Assembly: GCF_009831115.1 (NCBI RefSeq)
Contig: NZ_WUUK01000001.1
Span: 868,001-932,000, forward strand
Direction: 5' to 3'
Source of the DNA: Salinicoccus hispanicus
Lineage (GTDB): Bacteria; Bacillota; Bacilli; Staphylococcales; Salinicoccaceae
DNA: 64,000 nucleotides
In this document: positions 34,347 through 43,493 of the stretch, in pieces
Layout of the letters: each line of letters opens with the position of its first letter
Numbering within the stretch: position 1 is the stretch's first letter
Notes under the pieces: model-generated
What the model was told of the DNA's origin: nothing
Databases searched by the model: none
The model's input: only the letters and a program-made list of their open reading frames with translations
Made by a program: the position numbers and the translations under genes

Positions 34347-35531
34347 CTACTTCCTCATCAGCATTTTAAGGCGTTCTTCGCCTTCTTTCAGCAGTTCTTC
34401 CTGTTCAATGTCCTGTACGGGCCCGAGGTGCCTGTTGAGTCGCGGGTCCATATAAAGTGCATTCACTGCTTCCTTGAACAGTTCGCTGTTGGAAGAATAG
34501 CTCGTTTTTATATCATTGAGCAAGGCAATATTGTCCTGGTTCATGTATTTGAGATGCAGCTCATCGATCCATATGAACTGTCGGATCTCCCTTTCATCCT
34601 CCTTCAGGAGTTCGATGACTTCAGTGAAGTCTGCGTCGGAGATTGTCTCTTCGCCATCATATACAAGGTTGAGCTGGATGATATGGCGGCCCTTCTCCCT
34701 CAGTCGATGTTTGAATTCGACAATGGTCTGGTATACATCCTGTTTATTCAAGGAATCGATTTCCAGCTGGTATTCTGCAAAGATGAGCTCCTGGACAGGA
34801 ACAAAGCGTGTATCCAGATAGACATCGTCCCCTTCAACAAGCAGAAAACCTTTCTCTCCATACTCATTCTTATGGCGTCCCTGTATATTACCCGAGTAAT
34901 GGATGGGAGGAAGATCACTGAGCTGGTCGCGCTGATGGATGTGACCGAGCGCCCAGTAGTGGTACAGTTTATCGTTCAGCACTTCAAGGTTGAATTCCGT
35001 ATACCTCTCCTGGCTGTAGCGGCTCTTGGCGTACGTCCCGTGAAGTATGCCTATATGTATACCCTGGTTCATTGTGTTGACCGGATAGTCATCCAGTTTG
35101 TTCTCATAGGAATCATCGAGATAGTAGCTGAAACCATGCAGGGATACCCGCTCTCCTTTGGCACTGACCATTTCAAACGTCTCCACGTTTTCTTTGAAGA
35201 CTGTTACATTATCCGGCCAGGAGGTTTTGAAACCATCTGTCAGCGGATCGTGGTTACCATGTATGACATACGCGAAAATACCTGATTCCTTCAATCTTTC
35301 AAACTGGCGTTTCATGAATATTTCGGATTTCAGAGTCCGGTTCGCCTGATCGAATACATCGCCGGCGATGATAATGAAATCGACTTTCTCTTCAATCGCA
35401 AAATCCATCATTCTTGTAACACTGTTATATGTACTTTCCATCAGTACTTCAAATAGACTGGATGGCATTTTGGAACGTGACTTGAAAGGACTATCAAGAT
35501 GAAGATCTGCGCTGTGAATGAATTTAACCAT
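34347..35531 (-). CDS. yhaO: SbcD/Mre11-like metallophosphoesterase nuclease YhaO
   Basis: About 394 residues with the five calcineurin-type motifs: HSADLHLDSPF at the N-terminus, IIAGDVFDQ, VIHGNHDP, GILHGTYA and ALGHIHQRD. These His/Asp residues bind two Mn ions for nuclease action. A C-terminal helical cap completes the Mre11-like layout. It probably partners YhaN. The ATG at 35531 has AGGTGA six bases upstream; upstream in-frame codons to 35558 lack a ribosome binding site. Confidence 0.88.
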   Translation of the reverse strand: MVKFIHSADLHLDSPFKSRSKMPSSLFEVLMESTYNSVTRMMDFAIEEKVDFIIIAGDVFDQANRTLKSEIFMKRQFERLKESGIFAYVIHGNHDPLTDGFKTSWPDNVTVFKENVETFEMVSAKGERVSLHGFSYYLDDSYENKLDDYPVNTMNQGIHIGILHGTYAKSRYSQERYTEFNLEVLNDKLYHYWALGHIHQRDQLSDLPPIHYSGNIQGRHKNEYGEKGFLLVEGDDVYLDTRFVPVQELIFAEYQLEIDSLNKQDVYQTIVEFKHRLREKGRHIIQLNLVYDGEETISDADFTEVIELLKEDEREIRQFIWIDELHLKYMNQDNIALLNDIKTSYSSNSELFKEAVNALYMDPRLNRHLGPVQDIEQEELLKEGEERLKMLMRK

Positions 35532-35577
35532 ATATTTCACCTGACTTTTCATGGGCATTATATTTTAATTATACCAA

Positions 35578-35613
35578 AAAAAATAAAAGAAAGAGGCCTA
35601 TAGCAGACCTCTT
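35578..35613 (-). terminator. Terminator of yheA
   Basis: AAGAGGTCT-GCTAT-AGGCCTCTT on the minus strand followed by a U-rich run (TCTTTTATTTTTTTT). Confidence 0.85.
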
Positions 35614-35619
35614 CATAAA

Positions 35620-35976
35620 TTAATTCTCGTTATTCAGTCCATAGAGTTCTTCTATAGGTTTCATGATTACACGATTCAGATCCTGGATGAGTTCGCTCAT
35701 TTTCTGTTCTGCTTCCATCAGTGATTTGATATTTTCATCTTTTTCAATATCTTCTGCTGATTTCTGTGCCTGCTGTACTTCCTCTTCAAGGATTTCTTCA
35801 CCCTGCATCTGTTTCTGCTGCAGATTCATCTGAACCTGTCTGAAGTCATCGAAGAGCTGTTTGGATTCCGGGTTGGAATTCACTTTGCCGTACAGGTCCT
35901 TCATATTTTGAAACTCATCTGATTGGCGCAGTGCATCTTCCAATGCATTGGCCTGATCGTATACATTAACTGCCAT
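35620..35976 (-). CDS. yheA: YlbF/YmcA-family protein YheA
   Basis: A 118-residue all-helical protein (MAVNVYDQANALEDALRQSD start, then a long Gln/Glu-rich helix) matching the UPF0342/YheA branch of the YlbF family. Relatives YlbF, YmcA and YaaT form a complex that influences RNase Y activity and competence; whether YheA does so is unknown. The gene lies between yheB and yhaO, as in bacilli. GGAG-type ribosome binding site precedes the ATG. Confidence 0.87.
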   Translation of the reverse strand: MAVNVYDQANALEDALRQSDEFQNMKDLYGKVNSNPESKQLFDDFRQVQMNLQQKQMQGEEILEEEVQQAQKSAEDIEKDENIKSLMEAEQKMSELIQDLNRVIMKPIEELYGLNNEN

Positions 35977-36030
35977 TGATTAAAAACTCCCTTTAATAAA
36001 GATATCTATACTGTAACATAAAACGGCGGC

Positions 36031-37161
36031 TTATAAAAACACAACGATGAGACCCTGGATGATTCCGATAAGCCCGCCAAGAAAGAAGCCGAGCAATGTG
36101 ATCATCCGGAATTCCTTACTTGAAATCTCCATTACAAGTTCTTCTATATGACTGAGTTCGAAACTGTCGATCTGTTTCTTGATGACTTCTGCAAGCTGGA
36201 GTTTTTCGACAATCCTGCCTGTATTTTTCTGCATGTATTCTATAATGTTATCACGCAGCTGGTATTTGCCGCGTTCTTTGAAAGACTCGAACATTTCACG
36301 GTTGAATTCCGCAATCGGATAATCCAGTATCCCTTCTATGTCAATCTGTTTTCTAAGTACATCGTAGACACTATGGACGAGCTTTTCACGATCACTATCG
36401 GAAATCAGTTCATCCACCCTGCTGTTTTTGATCTTTTCATATTCATCATTGATGATGCGCACCTGGATACCGCTCATCTTGGGGTGGTGGATCAGCTTGT
36501 TCAGCTCATTCCGTATATTGTCGACGATTGTTTCCTTGGACATCAGGTATTTGAGTGACCGGGCCAGTCTGCCTCGGTTTTCAACGAATTCATCGGTCAT
36601 GGTATAGAGGTCCCGATACCCTTTCTCCGAATTGATATATTCTTCCACCTTCGCAGTAATTTGGGGCTGCAGGTCACTGATCTTGCCATCCAGCGTCGTC
36701 ATGGCGTCCTCCGGCATCAGTGTGTCAATCCTACGGCCATAGAGATTCACGCCTTCTTCATCGACTTTCTCTCTGAGCTTGTCGTTGAAGCCCTCCACAA
36801 CCTTGTCCGCCAGTCCATCATTAAGGCGGTTCATGAAGTATCTCAGCGTCAGTTTCTCGGATTCAATCGTTTCTATCTGTCGATCAATGAACAGCATGAT
36901 GAAATTCTGTGTCTCACGACTCCCAAGCTTCTCTATGAAAGCATCCGGCGTCAGCAGATGCTTCGTAATGATCTGACCCATTTTGACAGATGCTTCCTCG
37001 CGTCTGCGCGGAATGACACCCGGTGTCAGAGGAAGACGTCTGCCAAAGAGGTATTTTGCTTCATAGGGTCTGAACAGCATACGGATCGCCAGCATGTTGG
37101 TCAAACCGCCGATCAGTGCGCCCAGCACTGTCATAATTATGATCTGAAAACCATCATTCAA
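36031..37161 (-). CDS. yheB: DUF445-family membrane protein YheB
   Basis: About 376 residues. An N-terminal membrane helix carries the glycine-rich [18 protein letters not shown] signature followed by [18 protein letters not shown]; a long helical middle follows, and a C-terminal membrane helix ([20 protein letters not shown]) ends the protein. This is DUF445, of unknown function, with spore-outgrowth links reported for Bacillus homologues. The start is read as TTG eight bases after GAAGGAGG; translation from further upstream would begin inside the preceding terminator. Confidence 0.83.
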   Translation of the reverse strand: MNDGFQIIIMTVLGALIGGLTNMLAIRMLFRPYEAKYLFGRRLPLTPGVIPRRREEASVKMGQIITKHLLTPDAFIEKLGSRETQNFIMLFIDRQIETIESEKLTLRYFMNRLNDGLADKVVEGFNDKLREKVDEEGVNLYGRRIDTLMPEDAMTTLDGKISDLQPQITAKVEEYINSEKGYRDLYTMTDEFVENRGRLARSLKYLMSKETIVDNIRNELNKLIHHPKMSGIQVRIINDEYEKIKNSRVDELISDSDREKLVHSVYDVLRKQIDIEGILDYPIAEFNREMFESFKERGKYQLRDNIIEYMQKNTGRIVEKLQLAEVIKKQIDSFELSHIEELVMEISSKEFRMITLLGFFLGGLIGIIQGLIVVFL

Positions 37162-37202
37162 GGAATAGCCCTCCTTCTCTTGCCATAATCCTACACGAAA
37201 CC

Positions 37203-37230
37203 AAAACAAAAAGCACCTCCCGGTGCTTTC
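37203..37230 (-). terminator. Terminator of the XRE regulator gene
   Basis: AAAGCACC-GGGA-GGTGCTTT followed by TTGTTTT on the minus strand, between the regulator and yheB. Confidence 0.85.
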
Positions 37231-37236
37231 GAATGA

Positions 37237-37692
37237 TCAGACAGGCTGCAGATCCGTCTGTCTCATGAAATATGTTTTGATTTCTCTTTCAATATATGAG
37301 GCATGAACCGGCTGGTTCATGGTGTTTAGAACTCTATATATCTTATTGTTTTTATTGTATTGCAGACGGAAACCGTTCTTTCTGTCCAGGTCGTCCCAAT
37401 ATAGTGCTTCACCTTCGTAATTCGGATAGACACAGTGACCTCTTGATATCACTTGCGCCAGTTCCAGTGGATCTCCTCCGAAAGAATTGGTCAGGACTTC
37501 ACTATCCCTGAAGAGTGCACAAAGCGAGATGCATGTCGTCCAGTTGGGAAGGATACGTTCTTTTTCGATCTGTACGAGCGTCTTTTTGGAGAGCCCGATT
37601 GTCTGACTCATGGAATCCTGCGTATAGCCGGCTTCTGTCCTGACAATTTTAAACTTGGACTGGAGCATCTCCGTAAAAGTCTGTTTATCCAT
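37237..37692 (-). CDS. XRE-family transcriptional regulator
   Basis: About 151 residues. An N-terminal helix-turn-helix (about 10-65: KFKIVRTEAGYTQDSMSQTI...SKKTLVQIEKERILP) of the Cro/CI type precedes a ~85-residue C-terminal domain with an aromatic-rich GEALYWDDLDRKNGFRLQYN segment, probably for dimerisation or ligand sensing. Target genes unknown. The ATG at 37692 has AAAGGAAG upstream. Single-gene unit with its own terminator, between yheB and gltT. Confidence 0.8.
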   Translation of the reverse strand: MDKQTFTEMLQSKFKIVRTEAGYTQDSMSQTIGLSKKTLVQIEKERILPNWTTCISLCALFRDSEVLTNSFGGDPLELAQVISRGHCVYPNYEGEALYWDDLDRKNGFRLQYNKNNKIYRVLNTMNQPVHASYIEREIKTYFMRQTDLQPV

Positions 37693-37787
37693 TCTTTTCT
37701 TCCTTTCACTCATATCGGATATTGTAAAATTTCCATTCTATAATAATACACTTTTAATATAATAATATATTTCACGATAAATTAAAA

Positions 37788-37838
37788 GAGCATATATTGA
37801 AATTCACTAAGTGTTCAATATATGCTCCTATTTAATTT
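37788..37838 (-). terminator. Terminator of gltT
   Basis: GAGCATATATTGAA pairs with TTCAATATATGCTC around a 13-base loop, followed by TTTTAATTT on the minus strand. Confidence 0.82.
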
Positions 37839-37852
37839 TACCATCTAAAGTT

Positions 37853-39142
37853 CTATGCTTTGCTTTCGGCAGCCTCTTCGCGTCTTGTCTGCTGCTCATT
37901 GATGACCAGTGCAATCGCTGCATCTCCAGTCACATTGACCATGGTACGCGTCATATCGAGCAGCCTGTCAATACCGATGATGATACCGATTGCTGCCGGG
38001 TCAAGCCCGACTGCCGTCAGAACCATTGCCAGCATGACGAGACCAACTCCAGGGACGCCGGCTGTACCGATACTGGCAACAGTCGCAATGATGACTACTG
38101 TCACCATCTGCATGATCGTCAGATCAATTCCAGAGAGCTGGGCGATGAAGACCGTGGCCACACCCTGCATGATGGCTGTGCCATCCATGTTGATTGTAGA
38201 GCCGAGCGGCTGTACAAAACTGGATATGCTTTTACGGATCTTCAGATTTTTCTGCGCAGTTTCAAGTGAGATCGGCAATACAGCACTTGAGGACGAAGTA
38301 CTGAATGCTACACCCATTGCCGGAGCAAAGTTTTTGACGAACCAGATGAAACTTTTTTTCGCAAGAAACTGGACGGCTGATCCGTAGACAACCACAAAAT
38401 GGATCAGGAGTGCAAGCAGTACGCATAAGAAGTACATGCCGAGCTGCTGGATTGCCCCGAAACCTGCCTGTACGAAAGCTGTGGCTACGAGCCCGAACGC
38501 CCCAATTGCTGCAAAGTATTTCATGATGGCCAGAACGATCCACATGACGACATCATTCGCCTGTTCGAACAATGAAACCAGGCCGGTAGTCTTATCCTTG
38601 ATGGCAATCATTGCAATACCGATGAAGATGGCGAATGTGATGATCTGCAGCATACTCTGTGTACCCATCGCCTCGATGACATTGGTCGGTATCAGATTGA
38701 TCAGTGTCTGGTCGAACCCTTGCTGTATTGCTTCACCTGTGGCACCACCTTCAAGCTCAGTTTCACGGTATTCCGATACTTCTTCGGAATCAAGCAGCGG
38801 GGATTGTCCTTCCCCCGGGTTCAGGAGGTTGGCGACAGTCATGGCAATGGTGATTGCCAATGCTGTACTCACCAGGTAGAAGGCCAGTGTCTTGATGCCG
38901 ATACCACCAAGCATCTTTGGATCACCGACGTTGACTACTCCGAGAACAATCGAAATGAATACGACAGGGACAACCATCATGAATATCATATTCAGAAACA
39001 GCTGGCCCAGCACGTTGAATATGTACTGGTCGATCCACTGTACCCATGCCTGGTCGGCCATCAGGTTGAATACCGATCCAACAATGATGCCGAGAATAAG
39101 GGCGATGACAATCTGTATTGTCAGTTTATTTCCTACTTTCAT
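37853..39142 (-). CDS. gltT: Sodium/proton-glutamate (dicarboxylate) symporter
   Basis: A 429-residue DAACS-family carrier. Hallmarks are the Ser-rich re-entrant loop FSTSSSSAVLPISLE, the NMDGTAIMQGVATVFIAQ helix and the TAGVPGVGLVML second re-entrant loop, with about eight membrane helices. It takes up glutamate or aspartate with Na+ or H+. An unusual charged periplasmic loop (EEVSEYRETELEGGATGEA) occurs after helix 3. TTGGAGGG precedes the ATG. Exact substrate (glutamate, aspartate or C4 acids) not certain. Confidence 0.88.
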   Translation of the reverse strand: MKVGNKLTIQIVIALILGIIVGSVFNLMADQAWVQWIDQYIFNVLGQLFLNMIFMMVVPVVFISIVLGVVNVGDPKMLGGIGIKTLAFYLVSTALAITIAMTVANLLNPGEGQSPLLDSEEVSEYRETELEGGATGEAIQQGFDQTLINLIPTNVIEAMGTQSMLQIITFAIFIGIAMIAIKDKTTGLVSLFEQANDVVMWIVLAIMKYFAAIGAFGLVATAFVQAGFGAIQQLGMYFLCVLLALLIHFVVVYGSAVQFLAKKSFIWFVKNFAPAMGVAFSTSSSSAVLPISLETAQKNLKIRKSISSFVQPLGSTINMDGTAIMQGVATVFIAQLSGIDLTIMQMVTVVIIATVASIGTAGVPGVGLVMLAMVLTAVGLDPAAIGIIIGIDRLLDMTRTMVNVTGDAAIALVINEQQTRREEAAESKA

Positions 39143-39247
39143 ATTAACCCTCCAAATCTTGAAACTCTTATTCTGATTATACTGTCTTGTACCAGCGCTT
39201 GCAAACTGAAAGTGTAAACGTTTCCTTATCCTTTACGACGGGGACGG

Positions 39248-39880
39248 TCACAGCTCAACAATATTATATTTGATGGCATAGATGACAGCCTGTGTCCGAT
39301 CGGAAACTTCAAGTTTATTCAGTATATGACTGACATGTGTCTTCACAGTCTTTTCGCTTACATAGAGCGCCTCGCCAATCTCCTTGTTCGATTTTCCTTT
39401 GACGATTTCTCGCAGCACTTCTATCTCACGGGCAGATAGCGCATTTTTCTCATGGGGCATATCCCCTTCCCGGTCGATGACTTCAAGAATATTCGGATGG
39501 ATCACCTTCTCCCCTTCGATCACCTTTATGATCGAATCGATCAGTTCCTCAGCTTCCATCTCCTTGATGATATACCCATCTGCATGGGCTGCAAATACAG
39601 GACGTATATATTCTTCACTTGTATAGCTGGATAGGACCAGCACCTTGATGCCCGGGTAGTGGCTCTTGATGGTACGTGTCGCTTCGATTCCATCCATTTC
39701 CGGCATGACCAGATCCAGCAGTATCAGATCGGTCTGTGCATGATTGGCCTTCAAGTATTCCAGTACTTCCTGGCCTGTGCTGAAGTCATCCAGCACATTG
39801 ATGTCTTCAGTGGTGGACAGCAGGAACTTCATCCCCTCCCTGACGATATGGTGGTCATCCACCAGGATGATATTATACAT
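39248..39880 (-). CDS. airR: NarL/LuxR-type response regulator, AirR-like
   Basis: A 210-residue regulator. The receiver domain (1-120) has the acidic pair VDDHH, phospho-acceptor LLDLVMPEMDG (Asp near 56), and the K of the KEME region; a LuxR-type HTH follows (LSAREIEVLREIVKGKSNKE, VKTHVSHILNKL). It lies four bases after airS and overlaps its ribosome binding site region. Orthologue position next to the yha/yhe genes matches staphylococcal airSR (yhcSR), which controls anaerobic respiration and cell-wall genes. Confidence 0.87.
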   Translation of the reverse strand: MYNIILVDDHHIVREGMKFLLSTTEDINVLDDFSTGQEVLEYLKANHAQTDLILLDLVMPEMDGIEATRTIKSHYPGIKVLVLSSYTSEEYIRPVFAAHADGYIIKEMEAEELIDSIIKVIEGEKVIHPNILEVIDREGDMPHEKNALSAREIEVLREIVKGKSNKEIGEALYVSEKTVKTHVSHILNKLEVSDRTQAVIYAIKYNIVEL

Positions 39881-39884
39881 CTAC

Positions 39885-40991
39885 TCACTCCTTCGAGGGG
39901 ACGCTGATGATGATGCGCGTCCCTTTATCTGTTTCCGATATGATTTCAAACGTGCCGTCAAGCTTATGGATTCTCTCCTTCATATTTGACAGACCATAGC
40001 TGAATTTCTTCTGCTCAAGCGCATCAAATCCCCGGCCGTCATCTTCAATGATGACCCGAAGCGCCTTTTGACCTGCATTCATTCTGATGGATGCAGAATC
40101 GGCACCGGAGTGCTTTCTGATATTGTTGAGACTTTCCTGAATCACCCTGTAGAGTCCGATTTCCACCCGGTCGGACACATCATAGAAGCCATCGACCTGG
40201 ACTTCGATATCAAGATCAAGAAGCTCTGCGTATTTTTCCACAGCGTCGATGATGCCATTTTCAAGACCGATCGGCTTCAGCTGCCAGATCAGTGCCTTCA
40301 TCTCCTTCATCGCATGCTTTGAAGTATGCTCGATTGAATCGAATGCACTCCTGAGCTTATCCTCATCCTTCATGCTTTTGGCTGCATGCGAGGTGATACC
40401 GATCGAGAATAGCATCTGATTGACGGAATCGTGCAGATCGCGCGCAAGCCGCTGCCTTTCCCGGATGATCATGTTCTCCTGCTCCTGGGCAGTCAGCTCG
40501 ATCCGTTTCAGTGTTGAACCGATCTGGAATGCGACGGATTCAAGCAGATCAAGTTCATCCTGGCTGAACTCTTCCCTGTGCGGACTCGCAACATTCAGAA
40601 GACCGAAAGATTCATCACCGGAAATCAGTGGTACTGTAGCGTGATGGGTGATGCCGTTATTCTCCTCCGGATAGTCGATCCGTGCCTTCTCAAGGCGTGA
40701 GCAGACGAATATATTGGTCGCGGTTCTGAGTTCCTTATTGTTGTACTTGTTGACACACCAGCACTTGCCTTCACACAGGTGCTGATGACCAGCCTTCTCC
40801 AATGAGGGTGGCAGCCGGTAGTGGGCACTCAGCTCGTGCTGCCCTTCTTCATTTATGAAGAACAGCCACCCTGTATCGAATTCGGAATGGTCGATCAGCA
40901 TTTTCAATGCACCATGAATCATGATGCTGCGATCGGTCTCTTCGTTCAGAAATTCAGCAATATCCTTGAGCAGCTGGAGCTTGCTTTTCAT
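39885..40991 (-). CDS. airS: GAF-domain sensor histidine kinase, AirS-like (Fe-S oxygen/redox sensor)
   Basis: A 368-residue cytoplasmic kinase. Residues ~20-165 form a GAF domain with four Cys at 73, 77, 79 and 97 (CEGKCWCVN and FVCSRL), the pattern of the AirS [2Fe-2S] sensor. The HisKA_3 box is RQRLARDLHDSVNQMLFS with His near 192, and the ATPase domain has RKHSGADSA, DDGRGFD and GLSNMKER motifs. No membrane segment, as expected for an internal oxygen sensor. AAGGGGTG precedes the ATG. Confidence 0.87.
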   Translation of the reverse strand: MKSKLQLLKDIAEFLNEETDRSIMIHGALKMLIDHSEFDTGWLFFINEEGQHELSAHYRLPPSLEKAGHQHLCEGKCWCVNKYNNKELRTATNIFVCSRLEKARIDYPEENNGITHHATVPLISGDESFGLLNVASPHREEFSQDELDLLESVAFQIGSTLKRIELTAQEQENMIIRERQRLARDLHDSVNQMLFSIGITSHAAKSMKDEDKLRSAFDSIEHTSKHAMKEMKALIWQLKPIGLENGIIDAVEKYAELLDLDIEVQVDGFYDVSDRVEIGLYRVIQESLNNIRKHSGADSASIRMNAGQKALRVIIEDDGRGFDALEQKKFSYGLSNMKERIHKLDGTFEIISETDKGTRIIISVPSKE

Positions 40992-41116
40992 CGTAACACC
41001 CCTTCTACGTCCAAATGTTAATAACTTTGTAAATATATCATTCCCACTCTTACAACGATATCACTTATAATGATATAGTATGAACTTGAATTAAAACAGC
41101 AAACAGGAGGAATAGC

Positions 41117-41524
41117 GTGACCAATAATAGACTCTATATGCAGCTGATCTTCTTCACTTCGCTGATTGCCACTCTCGGCTCTCTTTATTTCAGTGAAATC
41201 AGACAGTATGTACCTTGCGAATTCTGCTGGTACCAGCGTATTCTCATGTACCCGATTGTCATCATATCCATCATCGGCATCATCCGGGAGGACATGGGTG
41301 CAAAATACTATATCCGTATAATGAGCGGCATCGGCCTGCTCCTTGCAGCCTATCACTATGGACTGCAGAAGCTCAGCTTCCTTGGGGATAACCTTGCAGC
41401 ATGTGCAGGTGTGTCATGTACCGTCCAATACATCAACTGGTTCGGCTTCATCACAATACCTCTCCTCTCATTCATTGCTTTTACCCTCATCTTTATATTA
41501 TCATTTATGATAAAAAGAAAATAA
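41117..41524 (+). CDS. bdbC: DsbB-family thiol oxidoreductase (BdbC-like)
   Basis: A 135-residue membrane protein with four predicted helices and two extracellular Cys pairs: C34-x2-C37 (VPCEFCWYQRI) and C96/C101 (CAGVSC). This is the DsbB/BdbC layout, which passes electrons from a DsbA-type partner to menaquinone. Start is GTG, chosen because CAGGAGG lies seven bases upstream. The next gene, 15 bp downstream, encodes a thioredoxin-like partner with CMHC. Confidence 0.88.
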   Translation: MTNNRLYMQLIFFTSLIATLGSLYFSEIRQYVPCEFCWYQRILMYPIVIISIIGIIREDMGAKYYIRIMSGIGLLLAAYHYGLQKLSFLGDNLAACAGVSCTVQYINWFGFITIPLLSFIAFTLIFILSFMIKRK

Positions 41525-41539
41525 AAAGGAGTTCAAAAC

Positions 41540-42034
41540 ATGGGAAATAAAATATTTTATGGCATCATCGCCATTGTCATCGTCGGTTTCGCCGCTGTAT
41601 TCATCTTCATGAACAGCGCTTCAGACAATCCTGAAGATGGATACTATCCGTACACCGACCTCGAATCTGAGCAGCTCAGCGGCGCCACAATCGATAAGCT
41701 TGAGGACGAGAACTACCACTACAACAAGACACTGGATGAAACAAAAGAGATCATCGACGCTGGTGAAGGTGAGTTCGTCTACTTCTGGAGTCCGACGTGT
41801 ATGCATTGTGCTGCCGCGACACCATTCCTGATGGATGCGTTCGAACAGACCGGTGAAGAAGTGACTCAATTGAATGTGCTGGAATACGAACAGGCGTGGA
41901 CAGATTACGCAATCGAGGCCACACCGACACTTATCTACTTTGAAAATGGTGAAGAAGTGGACCGTTTCACAGGCAATCCAGGCAATGCAGATGAATATGC
42001 TGCGTTCATCAATACCATGACTGGAGCAGAATAG
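41540..42034 (+). CDS. Membrane-anchored thioredoxin-like thiol-disulfide protein
   Basis: A 164-residue protein: an uncleaved-looking N-terminal membrane helix (IFYGIIAIVIVGFAAVFIFM), then a thioredoxin fold with SPTCMHC (Cys87, Cys90) and the cis-Pro EATPTLIYF. It faces the outside and probably works with the preceding BdbC-like protein in disulfide formation. In Gram-positives such pairs are needed for competence pseudopilins, among others; that link is inference. AAAAGGAG precedes the ATG. Its stop abuts the next gene. Confidence 0.85.
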   Translation: MGNKIFYGIIAIVIVGFAAVFIFMNSASDNPEDGYYPYTDLESEQLSGATIDKLEDENYHYNKTLDETKEIIDAGEGEFVYFWSPTCMHCAAATPFLMDAFEQTGEEVTQLNVLEYEQAWTDYAIEATPTLIYFENGEEVDRFTGNPGNADEYAAFINTMTGAE

Positions 42035-42862
42035 ATGAAATTCAATATTAATCCGAAGTTTGATGGGATGACCCTTGAAGCGGTACTGCAGACGCTGCAC
42101 GTTCCAAAGAAAGAGCTCCACTTCCTGCGCATGTCAAAAGATATCACCGTCAACGGTGAGATTGCACCCCTGAACAAAGCAGTGGCTGCCGATGACCTTG
42201 TCATCCTGCCCGACACAGGAGCACGCAGCCAGTATAAGCCGAGCTACCGCAACTGTGATGTCATGTATGAAGACCGCTATCTCGCGGTGCTGTTCAAGCC
42301 GCGCGGCGTCAAGACCCACCCGAATCAGATGAATGAAACAAACACACTGATGAATCACGCAATCTATACACTGGAAGCGGACTATCTTGAACCCATCCAT
42401 CGGCTCGACCAGGAGACAAAAGGTGTGCTGCTTGTTGCGAAAAATCCGCTTGTCAAAAAGATGCTCGATCACATGCTGAGCGAGCGTGACATCAAGCGCA
42501 CGTATATTGCCAGAATAGATACGAAGAAGCGTCTCGAACCCCAGACGATCAATGCCCCTATTGCCAAGGATCCGAGGGAGCGCAACAAGTATCATGTGAC
42601 CACAAAAGGCAAGGAAGCCATCACGCATATCATCGGTTCCAAGGTCAATACGGAGTACTGTGAACTGGAAATAGAGCTCGAGACCGGCCGGACGCACCAG
42701 ATCCGTGTACACTTGGCGCATGCCGGCTTTCCTGTCATCGGTGATCCACTTTATGGAAACTCGACACTCAGGGATCTTCAGCTCTTCAGTTATAAGATAG
42801 AATTCATCCACCCGATACTGCAGAAGACAGTCAGTGTACAGCTGGATAAGGACGCCCTATAG
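42035..42862 (+). CDS. RluA-family pseudouridine synthase
   Basis: A 275-residue synthase with an N-terminal S4-like RNA-binding region (~1-70) and the catalytic motif HRLDQETKGVLLVAKN, whose Asp is the nucleophile. RTYIARI, LETGRTHQIRVHLAHAGFPVIGDPLYG complete the RluA/RluD/RsuA core. Substrate (23S rRNA or tRNA) cannot be told from sequence. The ATG directly follows the stop of the thioredoxin-like gene (TAGATG), implying translational coupling to redox genes with no obvious shared function. Confidence 0.88.
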   Translation: MKFNINPKFDGMTLEAVLQTLHVPKKELHFLRMSKDITVNGEIAPLNKAVAADDLVILPDTGARSQYKPSYRNCDVMYEDRYLAVLFKPRGVKTHPNQMNETNTLMNHAIYTLEADYLEPIHRLDQETKGVLLVAKNPLVKKMLDHMLSERDIKRTYIARIDTKKRLEPQTINAPIAKDPRERNKYHVTTKGKEAITHIIGSKVNTEYCELEIELETGRTHQIRVHLAHAGFPVIGDPLYGNSTLRDLQLFSYKIEFIHPILQKTVSVQLDKDAL

Positions 42863-42867
42863 GAAGG

Positions 42868-42908
42868 AAAAACACCTTTGAAACTTTTATTGTTTCAAAG
42901 GTGTTTTC
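42868..42908. terminator. Bidirectional terminator between the pseudouridine synthase gene and trpG
   Basis: AAAACACCTTTGAAAC pairs with GTTTCAAAGGTGTTTT; one arm encodes the last codons of trpG. Confidence 0.85.
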
Positions 42909-43483
42909 TTATGCTTGCAGAACTTCTGCACAACGTTTTTGATCAGTCGTCTGCCTTCTGCAGAACCGATGGACTCGGGGTGGAACTGTACGCCCTCGAT
43001 TGGCAGTGTGCTGTGTCTGATGCCGGCAATTTCACCGAGCTCTGATTTTGCTGTGACGATGAAGCAGTCGGGCAAGGTATCCTTATCGACGATAAGCGAA
43101 TGATAGTTCATCACTTCTGAAGACTGTGACATGCCCTCATAGATGCCGGTTCCTTCGTGATACAGGAGTGAAGTCTTACCATGCATCAGCCTGCTCGTGC
43201 GCCCGACAGTCCCCCCGAACACGTGAGCGATAGTCTGGTGGCCGAGACACACGCCGAATATGGGAATCGTCTCTTTATAATGTTCTATGACATCCATGGT
43301 CATCCCCGTATCTTCCGGCCGCTTTGCCCCTGGAGAGAGGAATAGGAGGTCCGGGGACAGCCTGTCGATCTCCTCGAATGTCACTTCATCGTTTCTTCTG
43401 ACAACGATTTCTTCGCCCATTTCCCCAAGAGCCTGGACAATATTGAAGGTAAAAGAATCGTAGTGATCAATCATATATATCAT
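42887..43483 (-). CDS. trpG: Anthranilate/aminodeoxychorismate synthase amidotransferase subunit
   Basis: A 198-residue class I glutamine amidotransferase. GVCLGHQ holds the nucleophilic Cys, and GVQFHPESIGS the catalytic His-Glu pair; the N-terminal DHYDSFTFNIVQ is typical of TrpG/PabA. It delivers ammonia to the synthase subunit. It starts ten bases after trpE. The same protein often serves both tryptophan and folate synthesis. A shared hairpin terminator ends the gene. Confidence 0.88.
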   Translation of the reverse strand: MIYMIDHYDSFTFNIVQALGEMGEEIVVRRNDEVTFEEIDRLSPDLLFLSPGAKRPEDTGMTMDVIEHYKETIPIFGVCLGHQTIAHVFGGTVGRTSRLMHGKTSLLYHEGTGIYEGMSQSSEVMNYHSLIVDKDTLPDCFIVTAKSELGEIAGIRHSTLPIEGVQFHPESIGSAEGRRLIKNVVQKFCKHKKTPLKQ

Positions 43484-43493
43484 AATAGCCCTC

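Noticed and set aside
34428-35285. Open frame of 285 codons on the plus strand opposite yhaO
   Set aside because: Antisense to conserved nuclease motifs; composition is that of a reversed coding strand.
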